A stretch of 64,000 bases of DNA from Trichoplax sp. H2 (Eukaryota; Placozoa; Uniplacotomia; Trichoplacea), in NCBI GenBank assembly GCA_003344405.1, contig NOWV01000003.1:1426001-1490000 (forward strand). Reading direction: 5' to 3'. Shown piece after piece: positions 13,601 through 26,265 of the stretch (positions are counted from its first letter, which is position 1; every line of letters starts with the position of its first letter). Made by a program: the position numbers and the translations under genes. The notes beneath the pieces are model-generated. The model saw nothing but the letters and a program-made list of their open reading frames with translations. It ran no database searches and had not been told where the DNA came from.

Positions 13601-15097
13601 TGGCAACTGTTACAATTATAATTACTCATTTGAACAGTTATACCGTCAACAGATTTCTTAGTTATAGGTATGGAATAACTGTCTAGAATGTTTTGTTGAA
13701 TTTTATGCCATTAGAGATTGATGATTAATTCAGTTATCTCTATAAAGCAATCAAGTATTGTATAATCTGCACCTAATGCCTATATTATAATTATCGTAAT
13801 TTTATGACCAGTTATGTTGATAAAAATTTAAAAATTTAAAGTTAGATGAATTTAGTATAAAAAGGATTGTCATCCAATATCTCGAATTCAATCAAGTTGT
13901 AAAATGCGCGAGGATTATTAGCAGGGTACAAGATTGTGTAAATAGCAATGCTGTTCTCCAATGAATCAAATCAACTTTTGCTAGAAGAATAGACTATTTA
14001 GATAGCATGCAGGGATTTCAATTTTTATATATAGAATCAAGGCAAAAAGTGAATATTCTACAAATGTTCAGTACAGTAGTAGAATTGCAAGCATAATTCA
14101 CGTCGTGTTGCTGATAGTAGCGATCTATGATTAGAGTGATGATTTAGCAATAGACTCGATAAATTACAGGTGAAAGACTCTGAAACGATAAGGTAATGTC
14201 ATATTTTATCCACATTTGTATAAAGAATTCTTTTGATCGTCAATACATATAAAATACGTCAAGTGATAATCTATACGATATCTCGCCCACAACCACGCTT
14301 ATTCTGCCAAACTTGATCAAATAAAATATGCCTAGCAGTAATATTTTCATATAATATATATATTATATAACTTAATTTAAGGATTGATCAATATAGATTC
14401 ATTAAGCAACATAATTGAAGGAGATGAATGATTCGTTCACAGAAATAGTGGTGTATCTACTGCATTATTTAAAAAAAATATCTCGTTTCTTGAGTATTTG
14501 TATAATACAGAGCATATCAGAATTACTATATTTTTATTACTACGCCTACATCAGAAGATGAATAACTATTTCTACCATCAAAATTCGAAAAGTTCCCCCA
14601 AGCGTTTATGCAATCTTGACGTAATATCTTACATCAGCAGTATTGCGAGTCATCGTTTATGTACTGTTTGTATGTGAATAAGGGAATATCTCGACGACAA
14701 CAGCACTGCAAGCTCCGGAAACATAATCATTTTGAGCTAGTTGATCAATGGGTTGTTCTCTGTTCCTTTTTTATGGATATCCTCTACGTATCTTGGCAAC
14801 ACTCATATACAACGGCTATCGTTGTATCTATTGAAAGTAATAATTTCACTGATGACCAGTATTTGTAGCTGATATACAGACTGAATACTGTTGGATCTAC
14901 TGTTGAATAGAGTATGGCGATAGAGGTAAACATCATTCCTATCGCATTACTTGATGGGAGAGTTTGTCTAAAGACCGATATTAGCTCTACCAATGGAAAT
15001 TCTTCAATACAGAAGGTAAAAACGCAAAAGAATTTCATTTTTCGCTATCCATATCGCTTCCACTCTACATGCCTATCTTGCAACAGGCCCTATTGGT

Positions 15098-15346
15098 CTT
15101 ACTATTGCTCGTATTGGAGTTTGCCTTTTTATTTTTGGATCAGATTTGGAGTTGGAAAATGGCGTTTGGACAGAACTCTGCTGTAGACTGGAGAAACCGA
15201 GTGAACTAATACACACGTTCTTACTATTGCTCGTATTGGATTTTGACTTATTTATTTTTTGGATCAGATTTGGAGTTGGAAAATGGCGTTTGGACGGAAC
15301 TCTGCTGTACTGTAGACTGGAGAAACCGAGTGAACTAATACACACG
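15098..15346. repeat. Two-copy tandem repeat, ~123-bp unit
   Basis: The segment beginning TTACTATTGCTCGTATTGG and running through GGATCAGATTTGGAGTTGG to GAACTAATACACACG occurs twice in direct orientation. Copies start at about 15098 and 15220. They are nearly identical apart from a few substitutions and a 5-bp CTGTA insertion in copy 2. Confidence 0.85.
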
Positions 15347-15388
15347 TATACGATTACCGCTGATTTCAAAGGTGAAGGTGTGTCAAGT

Positions 15389-15452
15389 TGACTCAACCGG
15401 TTGGTTACGTGTTGCTAACTTGCTACGCATAGAATAGCAACCGGTTGAGTCA
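15389..15452. repeat. 15-bp perfect inverted repeat with 34-bp loop
   Basis: TGACTCAACCGGTTG at 15389-15403 is the exact reverse complement of CAACCGGTTGAGTCA at 15438-15452. Each arm is centred on a CCGG palindrome. It could be a small hairpin or the remains of a short inverted-repeat element; no flanking target duplication is obvious. Confidence 0.8.
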
Positions 15453-15569
15453 CAACTTATTGTTAATTAGTATAATATAACAATTAATGATTAACAATAC
15501 AATAATAGACTTTACAGTGATAAGAAGAAGGGTAACGTCAGCCAGTCAGTCACTACAAGGTGACGCGCG

Positions 15570-15967
15570 TTCACTGCTGGAAGGGTGACATGCATGCAGT
15601 CAACTTCTCCATGAGATGTAGTAGCGTGCAAAATGAATTGTCAGCCCTAGAAACGTCACTCGTCTCTACCTTCCTAGTGAAAACCATGTCGCGTAAGGTC
15701 AAGGCGAGCTGAAGAGGGGTGACATTTTATAATCTGCGTTGAATGGATAATGAGATACACATTGCACTTTCACTGCTGGAAGGGTGACATGCATGCAGTC
15801 AACTTCTCCATGAGATGTAGTAGCGTGCAAAATGAATTGTCAGCCCTAGAAACGTCACTCGTCTCTACCTCCCTAGTGAAAACCATGTCGTGTAAGGTCA
15901 AGGCGAGCTGGAGAGGGGTGACATTTTATAATCTGCGTTGAATGGATAATGAGATACTCATTGCAGG
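15570..15967. repeat. Two-copy tandem repeat, ~199-bp unit
   Basis: A unit beginning TCACTGCTGGAAGGGTGACA and ending in AATGGATAATGAGATAC occurs twice in direct orientation (from 15571 and 15770) with only a handful of mismatches. It is the reason for the long open frame here. No coding signal was recognised. Confidence 0.85.
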
Positions 15968-16456
15968 ATAAACTGCACTACAAGTGCCCATTCAACAGTT
16001 AGTACATCATACTGTGGACTACTTTTGATACAAAATCATTTTCTACTAAGCAAGTGTATCATTGCTATACTAATTAATAAGAAGGTAGTGAACGACTTCT
16101 TCTCTCGACTGCCACTCAATGCCTTCACTATAATGATTCAATAATGAATAAGTCAATTCATGGCTAACATTCTGTGGCTTTACAACTCCTGCTTTGGATC
16201 TATTTCTACCTTTTGACTGTGTAAATATCACCTAGGATTGATCATAATACCGTGTAGTACTAGTTGTCAGCTGGATTTGCTTCAATTTTTTTTTACAGTT
16301 GATTTTCTTGATCGTCCAAATTTCAATTCATTGCACAGGTAGAAAAAAACGCATTGAAATACCGACACAAATCATATTGGAATTGCAACCTTTTGGCCAC
16401 AAGTCGAGGATTAAGCAAGTCAAATACCAACTGGATAGGCGTAGCAGTGAAGAATC

Positions 16457-19400
16457 ATGTTAACTACCCTAAAAACTATATGTTTCCTTGGTTTATTCGC
16501 ATTATTGGCCACAGTTTGGATATGGTTATACGCCACAGTATCTTGGTATCGTGCATTAATTGATGGCAGCTTGGCGGTAAATAGACCATTGAAAAAATCC
16601 ATCCCACCTTATCCAGGAGATCAATTAACCAACATTTTTTGGTTTGTTCAGGTATATTCTTTCTACGTTAAAATCGATGTGGCATTATCTTAGCAGACTG
16701 TTAGTAGAGATAATTTGTTATCAATCAATATTTACTGTCACATAATCCCCCTCAAAATCTTGTCCAACATGCTCCACATCTACCTATGTACACTGTGTAC
16801 AGTTATGGTATACTCCAGTCAAGTACTTAATTTGTTGATGAAACCACGAAATTGGGTCTAGTAGTCTAATTTTGTTACGTATACTCTATAATATTATTAG
16901 TAAAACATGCAATATTCTAAGGGATAGCCAGAAATGCCTATATTGCTGTCCAACATAGTAATGTCTACTGTTGTGTCGTAATAGTAACAAAGGCATTGCA
17001 AGAATGCCAAGGTGGAACTCCTGACTCACTGTACAGTGTACAGTATACACTATACAGTACAGTGACAAGTCTGTCGATAGCATTATGGATTATTGAATCA
17101 TTGCTAATTTTGGATAAGTCTATCTAAAATGCTGTGATTTCTTCAAATACAAAAATGGGCTATTAACGTAATTCATGATGGCATCAATTTTAGAAGCCGG
17201 CTATCAATGATTACTTTGCAAAATCATAGCCTTACTTTGACACCTTGTTGTTCTGTCATGACCTGAACTCTTGCCACGTATTATAAACATATAGATCAAT
17301 ATCACAACTTAGCATACAATACAGGTTTATAGTTTGAGTGTGCACCAGGTTGCGCTAATGATAGAGTACAGCAATATAGCATTAACGATATTATTTGGAT
17401 ACTAAATGCATAGTTAAATCTTACGAAGTATATATTCATATGAGAACTATTATCATACACAAGGATCTACATTTAATGATTAACGTCTTTTACCTGCCTT
17501 TTTGTACTACATATCATATTGTAGACTCGTAGACTCTGGCAGGCCGTGTGCTATAGTGCAGTAATCTAACACAATATTTCTTATTAGTTATTAATTAATT
17601 TTATTTTAAAACAGCGATAACGGAATTAAACACGGAATAACTTATGATAACTTCTTAAAATGGCAATCACACGTATAGCTTTGTTTTTCTTAAACCGAAG
17701 AATGTAGATCATTATTGATCGTAAACTTATTGATTATGAGTATTTATTATTTTAATACAGCCTTCTGATGCTATATTCTAACTGATAATTATATAATTAA
17801 TCAATAATTTCTCAGTACTGTAATTAGTTAATAAGTTAATGGCAAGGTAATAGTAATAATACGTTTAAAGCGAAATTAACTTATATAGAAATCTTTCAAC
17901 TCATCGTATATCGTATGCAAAAATGTTATTTTCACAGATTAAGCATTTAAAAGGTATAATATGCTCAACCATTTTAAACAAAATATTATTCTCCTAGTAG
18001 ATTAATATGGTAGCTATGCCATGATGTGATGTAGATACTAAACCAAAGAAATAAATATCCCTCGGAATGACATCATTCTTGTAGTACAAAAATTCGTTAA
18101 TTTTTATAGTGATACTGTAGTTTAATTCTGAATAGATGCTAGAACGTAAACCATAATTACGTAATTGAGTCATTTTGTCGCTGTAATAAATTAGAGTATG
18201 ATTATAAATATTTGTATTTGAAGTAGCACTTTACAGCATGGCCATAAAAAAATTATAATAAAAACCAATTGTAATCTACTTATTTAGATCTCCGATATCC
18301 ATATTAGTAAATGGCAAGGATCTAAACGTGCCGATGATTTGATAACGTTTTGCCAGCAAAGTTTATCTGTTATAAAGCCGGAACTAGTTATTGTAACAGG
18401 TAGAGAAAAAATAGAGATATTTATTATCAACCCCTCCACCATAGACTGATCACTTCAATTAACTGATGATGTGTGCGTCTCAGAAGCAGTAAGGCCGGTA
18501 TCACCAAATGTTTTATAGTACAGTTTCTAACAGGATACCATTTGAGGCCTAATGCTATTCGTGCTATGCGTGTACATAGAATATATCATTAGGATTAATA
18601 ATAAGTCGTTAGCTTTTTCATTGATCTATTGCTTAATAGGGGATCTCACCGATGCAAAAGACCAGTATAAACTATCATCCACACAATATAGGAAAGAATG
18701 GGAAATGTACAATAACGTACTGCATCAATGTCGTAATGTCCGAAAGATGCGATGGATTGATTTACAAGGAAATCATGGTTAGTTTGGTAGAACAGTTCTG
18801 TATTTTGTACCCATGTACTGTAGGTAGTTAAATCATATACAATTTACGTTGATTGCAATGAATGCTTACACGTGTACGGCATAACGAGCATCGGTATGCA
18901 ATTATAACTAACTATAATCTATATGTTCCACGAACATAACGTTGAATTATAAAAGTTTTCTTTTTATCTCATTTTTAGATGCTTTTGATGTATCTGCTCT
19001 CTCGAGAAAAAGGGACTATTATCGGTAAGCCTTTGCTTAAGAATTATCTTCCAATGAGTATGCTCTACTTTAGGTGTTCGTTTGATTCCAATCTGAAAGA
19101 AAAGTAATAAGCAGGACCTACATGATTATTATCTTGTATTACAGGTTATATTCTGCTAGTGGTGGCATAGAAAAATGCCGACTTTCTTCCTGTAGATTTA
19201 CTTACAATACCAGTTTTGGTGTCTACTCTTTCAATACATTAAATGCTATTCCTGATCCTGGACCTAGGAGGCCGTACAATTTTTTCGGATCATTTGATAA
19301 GGTTAGTATTTGGCTACATTACAGATGAATATTGGAGATCCTAAAATCCTTGATAAAATGGTATTGAGTTTAGTAAAATTTACAGTTTTAAAAGTAGCCT

Positions 19401-22072
19401 TTGTATTCCTACATCCCGTATATTTTTAATGAAATTAGACTCAAAAAAATAATCAGAGTAACCATAATACGTACATTTAATATCTTATTGTCCCATACCC
19501 GGCATGAGCGTCATATCACATGATCGTTTTCTATTAACTTTATTTATACTTCACGACTTTAGAAAGGAATGGAATTGATAAAAAAGCAAGCTGAGGCCAG
19601 TAAATCTGATAATATGACCATTTGGATTGGACATTATCCTTTATCTTGTATCATTTCTCCACAGCCTGGAATTCGACATTTAATTAGGTGAAATATTATT
19701 GAAGTTATTAGTGCATTTCTGTAAATAACAGTCATTTTGTGATGTATCTTTATAAGGTGTTTCATGTTGACACCTGAAATTTTTAAGTAATAGTCAATAA
19801 TTTTTTTTATCAAAATCTTTTAATACCTTAATGAAAAGGGATGGCATCGCATATCTTTGTGGCCATTTGCATACTTTACAAGATCTTGTAACAAAGATGT
19901 ATGCCGTTAATAGTGAAAATCAATATGAACTAGAGTTAGGGGATTGGAAAGACAACAGAAAGTACTGAAGATATGTTATAAAATTCGTATTCATTTACCA
20001 TTTACTTACTCTTATTAAACGTTACCTTACGTAACGGTTGTAGGTATCGAATTGTGGCTATAGACCACGATCTGTTATCGTTTTCTGACAATCAGCATGG
20101 AGATTGGCCGGTTATAATTGTTACTAATCCTAAAGATGCACGCTTCTCTGCTCCAGTTCATGAGCCATCGTTGCGTATCATGCATTCTACTCACGTAAGG
20201 TACTGTACGAATTCAGTTGCAGACATAGAGAGGAGATCTTATATACGAATCCCTTCAAGAAGAAAGATTTAATAATCTTTTCCTCTGTATTGCTTCATAA
20301 CTTTAACTCGTGAAGTTTTTTATTTGACATCCATCTGTTTGAATTTTATAAAAATTTTTTAGAATGCTAATTTTTTCAACATCGCCAATCACAAATATTA
20401 CTGTGAAGATAGATAATCAAAAGATTGATGGCAAAGTTCGTAATGTTAAAGGACCATTGTATGTTACGAAATGGAATTCTGCTCGATATAAAAATGGCTT
20501 CCACACTATAACTGTTATTGCTACGGTATAAAAGCAATTTAAAACTGCATCATGCAGAGTAAATTCTAACTTGACAGCTTAATAGTGCGCTTACGCTTAC
20601 TATTGTAGGATTCACATGGACGTGTACAACAAGTATCTCAGGAATTTTCTGTTGATGGCGCTCGATCATCACTAGAAGTCATTCCTTCTTTAATCTTACT
20701 TCATGATAATAACTTTTTCGTAAGTATAGGATCTAAGCATTTGATATTGTAAAGAATTAACAGGACGATAATACCTCTTATAGAATAGTCGCAGCATTGA
20801 TGTCGCTTTAATATAGGGACATCTTTGAGTAAACATTACTACGATAACTTGATTGCTTCGGGAAACTCATAGATATTAGCATGTCGTTCTGTAATGATGT
20901 TAAGATGATTCTTCATTTTACACTTTTAATATGTGTCCTATGTTACTTTAGTTAAAGGAATTATAAGATTAGATAACATTAGTGTTAAGGGAAAGTCATA
21001 GAGAATCGGGCAGTTAGATTTCGATTTATTCGGCTAAATCTACTTCCTCATAATAATTATGAGGACTGAGTAGGTAAGGCCTACTTTGATGAGTTGTATT
21101 TATTTTAAACTGTCTAATGTTTTTGGCTAGTTTCGTATTCTATTCTTTGTCGCAGCGGTGGTTAACGTGATTCCATTGCTATATTTTCGTATAAAATCTT
21201 CTACAGGTAAGACTGTGTAACAGTTCAGCTATTAAATATTAAAAATACCATCGCTGTGCGAACTAATGCCGTCATTTTTTTGATTGTTAGGTTCAATGAA
21301 TTACCGCCCTAATCCATTAACCAGGCCTTTTCTTCGACTCGCACAAAATGGTCGAATTTATTATTCACTTCTTCTTCAAGAACTTTATATTGTAGCTGGA
21401 GGTTAGTAATTTGATCATTTTTATGTTAAAATTGATTGTTATTCACTGACGGAATATAAATTTGTTTAAAATTACAAATTAAAAGGACCATGGTTTATTG
21501 GCTATATTTTAAGCGATAGTATTGGCTTTATGAATGTTTATGGATTATATGTTCAAGGTCAATTTATTTATGAAAACTTAACTTACGTTCATGGAACGTT
21601 TCAGGTATTGCATCTTTTCTTATCTAATGTAAATTTTATAATCATATGTTTGGCTAACGTATCTGTAGTTAGATCATTGAAAATTTTTAAGTGATAGCTA
21701 CATTATACATATATTATTCAACAAAGACTTAGATTTGTTACTAAAATTTATCGTTGTATTTATGATACACAGCTGCTATTCTTTAACTTGCCTGTTACAT
21801 TTTCCATCGCTTTATTATTGGATCCAATTGATGTATCGCCGGATGGAAGTCCTTTTAATTTGAATCAGGGTCTTAAAATTGTGAAAAGGGCTTTTAATAT
21901 CGTATTACATCATAAATTATTTTTATTCATAATTATGGTTGGTTCATTTATATGGCAATTGTCAAATTGTTTTATTTTCTATTATACATATGGTCTCATG
22001 GCCTTGCTAATCTCCCCAGTTAGAACTTGGTCTTTATTCATATCAGTGTATCTTGTAAAGATTTCTTGGTAA
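16457..22072 (+). CDS. TMEM62: TMEM62-like metallophosphoesterase membrane protein
   Basis: Family of multi-pass proteins with a lumenal calcineurin-like phosphoesterase domain; the biological substrate is not established. Fourteen exons: 16457-16651, 18288-18399, 18640-18777, 18979-19024, 19145-19301, 19563-19687, 19839-19961, 20044-20199, 20363-20525, 20609-20719, 21131-21206, 21291-21401, 21486-21604, 21773-22072. They sum to 1932 nt, 643 aa, which matches the usual family length. A signal anchor lies at residues ~5-30. The metal-binding blocks are all present: SDIHIS, TGDLTDA, GNHDAF, IGHYPL and CGHLH. The C-terminal third has several hydrophobic segments (ILFFVAAVVNVIPLLYF; LFLFIIMVGSFIWQL). 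Intron 1 is 1.6 kb. The exon 8 donor was placed after GTAAG (20199) because only that keeps the frame into MLIFSTSPITN. Confidence 0.92.
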
Positions 22073-24458
22073 TTGAAATTTTAATTTAATTTAGTTATTT
22101 GGTACTAGAATCGGGTAGGCATGTGCATAAATTAAAGTTGTTGTTAGCAATCCTACAAAATTCATACTATAGACTTATTAGAACATTTGTAGATTTTATT
22201 AGCGATTGTATTATAGTATTAAGCACGTAGTGTAGCTATAGATAAAATATTTACCTCAGTGTAGTCATTTGCGTGAAATCATTCACTGTGAATTCTCATA
22301 GTTTCATTAGTTGGCATTTGTAACACATATAAGTTATTATAAAACGTTATTCTAATTATTCTATTAGATAATAATAGTGAAAAATAGTATAAAAATTGAA
22401 TTGTTTACTTTAGCGTAGAGGATTCTTACCGAAAGCTTTTATTAACCTTCTTTGTTAATTGAAAGCACAAGTTTTTTAAATGGTAGCAAAAATGGAAGGC
22501 TTTAGGGTCATAAAATTAAAAAATCTATTTATTTAATCATATAATATAATTGTAAATTATCAACGGTATTTCATACTTTTGTAGAGTACCTGCCATTGAT
22601 ATTTTATGCGCATAGGTAATAAAATTTATATCTAGATGCTCTGAATATATATTATACTCGTATCTACGGCATATTGTATTACAGTACATCGCAAGAAAGT
22701 CAGCTATTTGCAAATGCAAATTGATATTATGTACTTGTAGAAAATAGGTATGAATATGTCATCGATTCAATGCTTTCACAACATCAAAATTTTTTGTTAT
22801 TATTTCTATTTTATACGATCGTTATCAAACGATTGGATATAGAATTAATTTTTCCTTAAGTTTATCATTTGCTGACTTACAACCTGCTTACTCGGAAGCG
22901 TATCCATTTGTCTGAATATGGCATAGGGTACAGTCAGCTACAGTTTTAGTCTGCATCGGACTCCCCAATCTCAGCTGAGATTATACAAAGTACTATGTAC
23001 GTAGAATAACTTACTCTGGCAACATATTCAGCCACATACTGATTCCACGAACTTATTCACGCGTACATAAACGTAATTTGGATTTTATTTCATTTTTGTT
23101 AATTTTTTAAATCTGTAATTCGGATGAGAGAGCACAGAATGCTTGATTTGTAGTCTATATAAGCTAGTATAGACTATAATGCTACATAGTCCATTAATAA
23201 TATAAGCTAACGAAACTGTAAAATGACGCGAATTACAAATACTGCACCTTTTGGTTGTTACCCTGTACTAATACTTTGGCTAAACTATGATGCACAGGTA
23301 TTGCATTTACAATATGTTAGACTTGAAAAATACTAGCTTGAAAGGTATGTTGAGTGATAAGGAATAATTGAGGACCTATACTATGTTTAAGCAGTGCCCA
23401 AAATTGTATAATATAGATAACGCTGTCTTGTAAATATTCAAACAAGCAACCTTTCGCAATCAAAATCTATTAGTAACAGAAATCTACAAAATGCAAAGTA
23501 CATCAAGATTGCTGCAAAAGATCATGACTATATTGAGATTGCAATTAATATTAGCCTAATCACTCAATGGAGTAACTTATTCTATTTCAATCACCAGGCA
23601 TCATCATGAGCAAGCATGAATGACAGGTAAATGCATGCTAGAAAGGTAATTTGCTATCTTGAAAGAAAACTATTGCCAGTAGTAAATAAATAATATAATT
23701 AGTATGCGTGGAGCAATTGCAATAATAATAGGAATTTGTGGTACCGCTAGTGTATTTTGACTTTATTATAGTAGCGGTGAAGATATACCGCGCCAGTATT
23801 CCTCGAACAGTATATTTTTTCACGAAAATGATAGCTATAGCCTATTGTAATGTTAAACAATTTTAAATGCAGCAATATTTTGATGCACGAATAATAAAAT
23901 ATCAGATGAACACTTCAAGAATCGTAAAAAAAGCCATTGATTGAAACTATAAACCGATTTTATTTTTGAATTAAGTAAGAATTTGGGAGTGGTTTTATTT
24001 GCGGTTGGGTGTGCACATTATCACTGATAATGATTGCTATATTCATTTAACTATTTCACAGGTATTTCAATGTTGTCAAAGGTTAGTTTGGAATTCATAA
24101 CGGTTACATGAATCGAGTATTTAGGAATTGAACATAGTAGACGCCACCATCTGTGATATATATTTACTTCACTTCAATAAAATAGTTAACACAATCTAGA
24201 CAACTGCATTAGTATTTACGATTATGAGTATAAAGCCGCTTTCAATGTGATAATAAGCATGAAATTAAAAAAGTTTACACCAAATCTCGCATAAAGCTGT
24301 AAGAATGTAAACCATTACAAAAATATCGCATTGCAATTATATCGTCTTAATTCTACTATAGATATATGATATTAACTGTAACTCTACAGAACATTACAAC
24401 ATTTGAATTTTAATAATTCATAGCCACCGCCGAGCGCTTATGTTAAGTATAAACCTTT
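22073..24458. other. Intergenic between convergent TMEM62 and TFAM
   Basis: 2.4 kb of AT-rich sequence with no recognised gene, RNA or long repeat. Open frames are under 62 codons and lack splice or domain support. Confidence 0.4.
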
Positions 24459-25515
24459 TCATTTCAGTAGCTTCTTTGCTACCGGTCGCCTCTTCATGAG
24501 TTTTTCAATATTTTCTTTGATTGAAAGAGGATCTCCGTGTATAGCAGACAAACGTTCACACTCTAGCTGTCTCTGCTCTCTAACTTTTCTCGCGATATCA
24601 GAATAACGCTACACAAACATCATAAAAATTATTATCTAATACAAGTACAGTATAGTGATAACCACTAAAATACTAAAATTGATACTAACTTCTTTAGATT
24701 CACTGTCTAAATTTCTATAGTTGCTCGATAGCTCTTTTAACCAATCCTATTGAAAATAAAATACAAATTTGTATTACAAAATTAATTTTAGAAGCAATCC
24801 TTGAATAAAACCAGTCGATAATATTAAGATATCGTGCCTGAGGTGATATATTACTAGGACGTTGATTAAAATTCTCTTTTATGTACGCAGCTAACGGTGA
24901 GAAGCTGTTCTTTGCGGGAAAGCCAAGTTTTTTGAGCTAATCATGATAACCATAGTTGTAGGTTACGATTTGTAACAAATGATGACGAATAGTATTGTTC
25001 ATGACTGTAATAACCTGATTTTTGACCGCTGACGAAATTTTCTTATTTAATTTCGCCAATTCTTGCCTTTCGACAGCTTCTCGAGTTTCTCTATCCTCTA
25101 ATAATTCATTATATGTCATCATTTCACGTGAGAATCTATTTCGATCAATTTGCGCTCGTTGGTGGTATTCCTATTTTGAGTAATATATATAATTAAATAT
25201 CATTGAAAAACTTAGATTACAGCAACAGATGCATATAAATCACAGCTGTTTAAGGGCGTCGTCATTTTATTATAGTATCATACTGTATAAAATACTCTAC
25301 TTCGAAAAGGGATTTCACTTATAGCCTTTTATGTCCATTTGGCTACTTTTATCACGTATGAATAGAGCTGGCAACATAACCAAAGTAATTTTTCTCCTTT
25401 ATTAAATTCCTAGATTTGCTACGAGTGTAGCAAGTAAATTCGTATTTTACCTCTTTTTCTTCTTCGCTCATATTGCGCCAATTGGAAGATGATTCTTCGG
25501 TGAATTCTCTGATTT
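24459..25515 (-). CDS. TFAM: TFAM-like two-HMG-box mitochondrial transcription factor A, 5' incomplete
   Basis: TFAM packages mtDNA and activates its transcription. Exons on the minus strand: 25515-25451, 25170-25015, 24936-24838, 24746-24690, 24608-24459 (stop). The first visible exon gives the end of HMG box A (IREFTEESSSNWRNMSEEEK, then EYHQRAQIDRNRF). A charged linker follows, then box B: LKKLGFPAKNSFSPLAAYI, SPQ joined to DWLKELSSNYRNLDSESKE, and ERYSDIARKVREQ. The tail ends RPVAKKLLK. Order, linker length and the LKKLG / human LTLLG match favour TFAM over other HMG proteins. The SPQ/DWL junction requires a GC-AG intron. The exon with the mitochondrial presequence and box A helix 1 was not found upstream, so the 5' end is open; the first exon starts in mid-codon (phase 2). 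Confidence 0.75.
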
Positions 25516-26079
25516 CTAATTGGACGTATAAGATTAGTTAAATAATATACAATGAATGACCACAATCAGTTATACGATGTCACTCCTAATAAATGTACAC
25601 ATTCATTTTCAATGTTCAAGATGGCATTATAAGGTAACGGTAACCGATAGTAAAAGTTATTGCCGTCATACTCTTTATGCAAGTCGTAACTAATGTTATT
25701 TTATGACCATGAAACATGTACAGTAATAGAAAATGTATGCATTGCATGCCTAATAAACTGTCCTTGTTTTCCTGCGTATGAAGCTTACATATTGTACTTT
25801 ATTACTGCTGCAGCATGTTACAAGAAGTGAAAAGAAAGTGTAGTTTAGTGTGGCAGCAACTGTCGTTCAATTGCAGTCTTTGATAAAAAATTTTCATATT
25901 TTATGTTAACAACCTGGAACTTGGCCACTCTCTTTAGCTTGGTTCCATCGATCCGTCATATACATGAGATAGGAATTTCTAAAAGGAATTACAGTACCAT
26001 TGTCAATCTTAAGCATAGTATCTGTGCTGTGCAATACATGATCAGTTATGTAATTATCGTATTCCTCTGTCCATTACAG

Positions 26080-26265
26080 TATTGTGCATGTATGGGGTAC
26101 GGGAATACATGCCCATATTGGACATGGAGGATATAAAGCACTCCCACTTCGTTTTGAACTATATACGTATATACTTGCAAATGGGTATTCATTATTTATA
26201 AAAATATATTGGTCTGGTCTACTATACCTTGCTCTCTTTGGTTTTTTCGGGATCACTGTTGAGAG
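26080..26265 (+). other. Possible isolated exon of an unrecognised membrane protein
   Basis: An open frame sits between a plausible acceptor (CCATTACAG ending at 26079) and a strong donor (GAGAG then GTGAGC near 26265). It encodes a protein-like stretch containing GTGIHAHIGHGGYKALP and a hydrophobic segment YWSGLLYLALFGFFGITV. I do not recognise the family and could not find partner exons. It may be a chance frame. Confidence 0.25.

Larger units (their letters stand above)
13601..16456. other. Intergenic between HAO and TMEM62, with tandem repeats
   Basis: No gene is recognised over 2.85 kb. The first 1.4 kb is plain AT-rich sequence. From 15.1 to 16.0 kb there are two separate two-copy tandem duplications and a short inverted repeat, annotated separately. 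Open frames at 14659-15391 fall largely on these repeats and show no domain. Confidence 0.45.

Noticed and set aside
14784-15038. 84-codon minus-strand ORF upstream of the tandem repeats
   Set aside because: No family resemblance, overlaps other frames of similar length, and no splice signals connect it to anything.
15073-15396. 107-codon minus-strand and 81/90-codon plus-strand ORFs
   Set aside because: Their length comes from a two-copy tandem repeat; the same peptide recurs in each copy and none has a domain.
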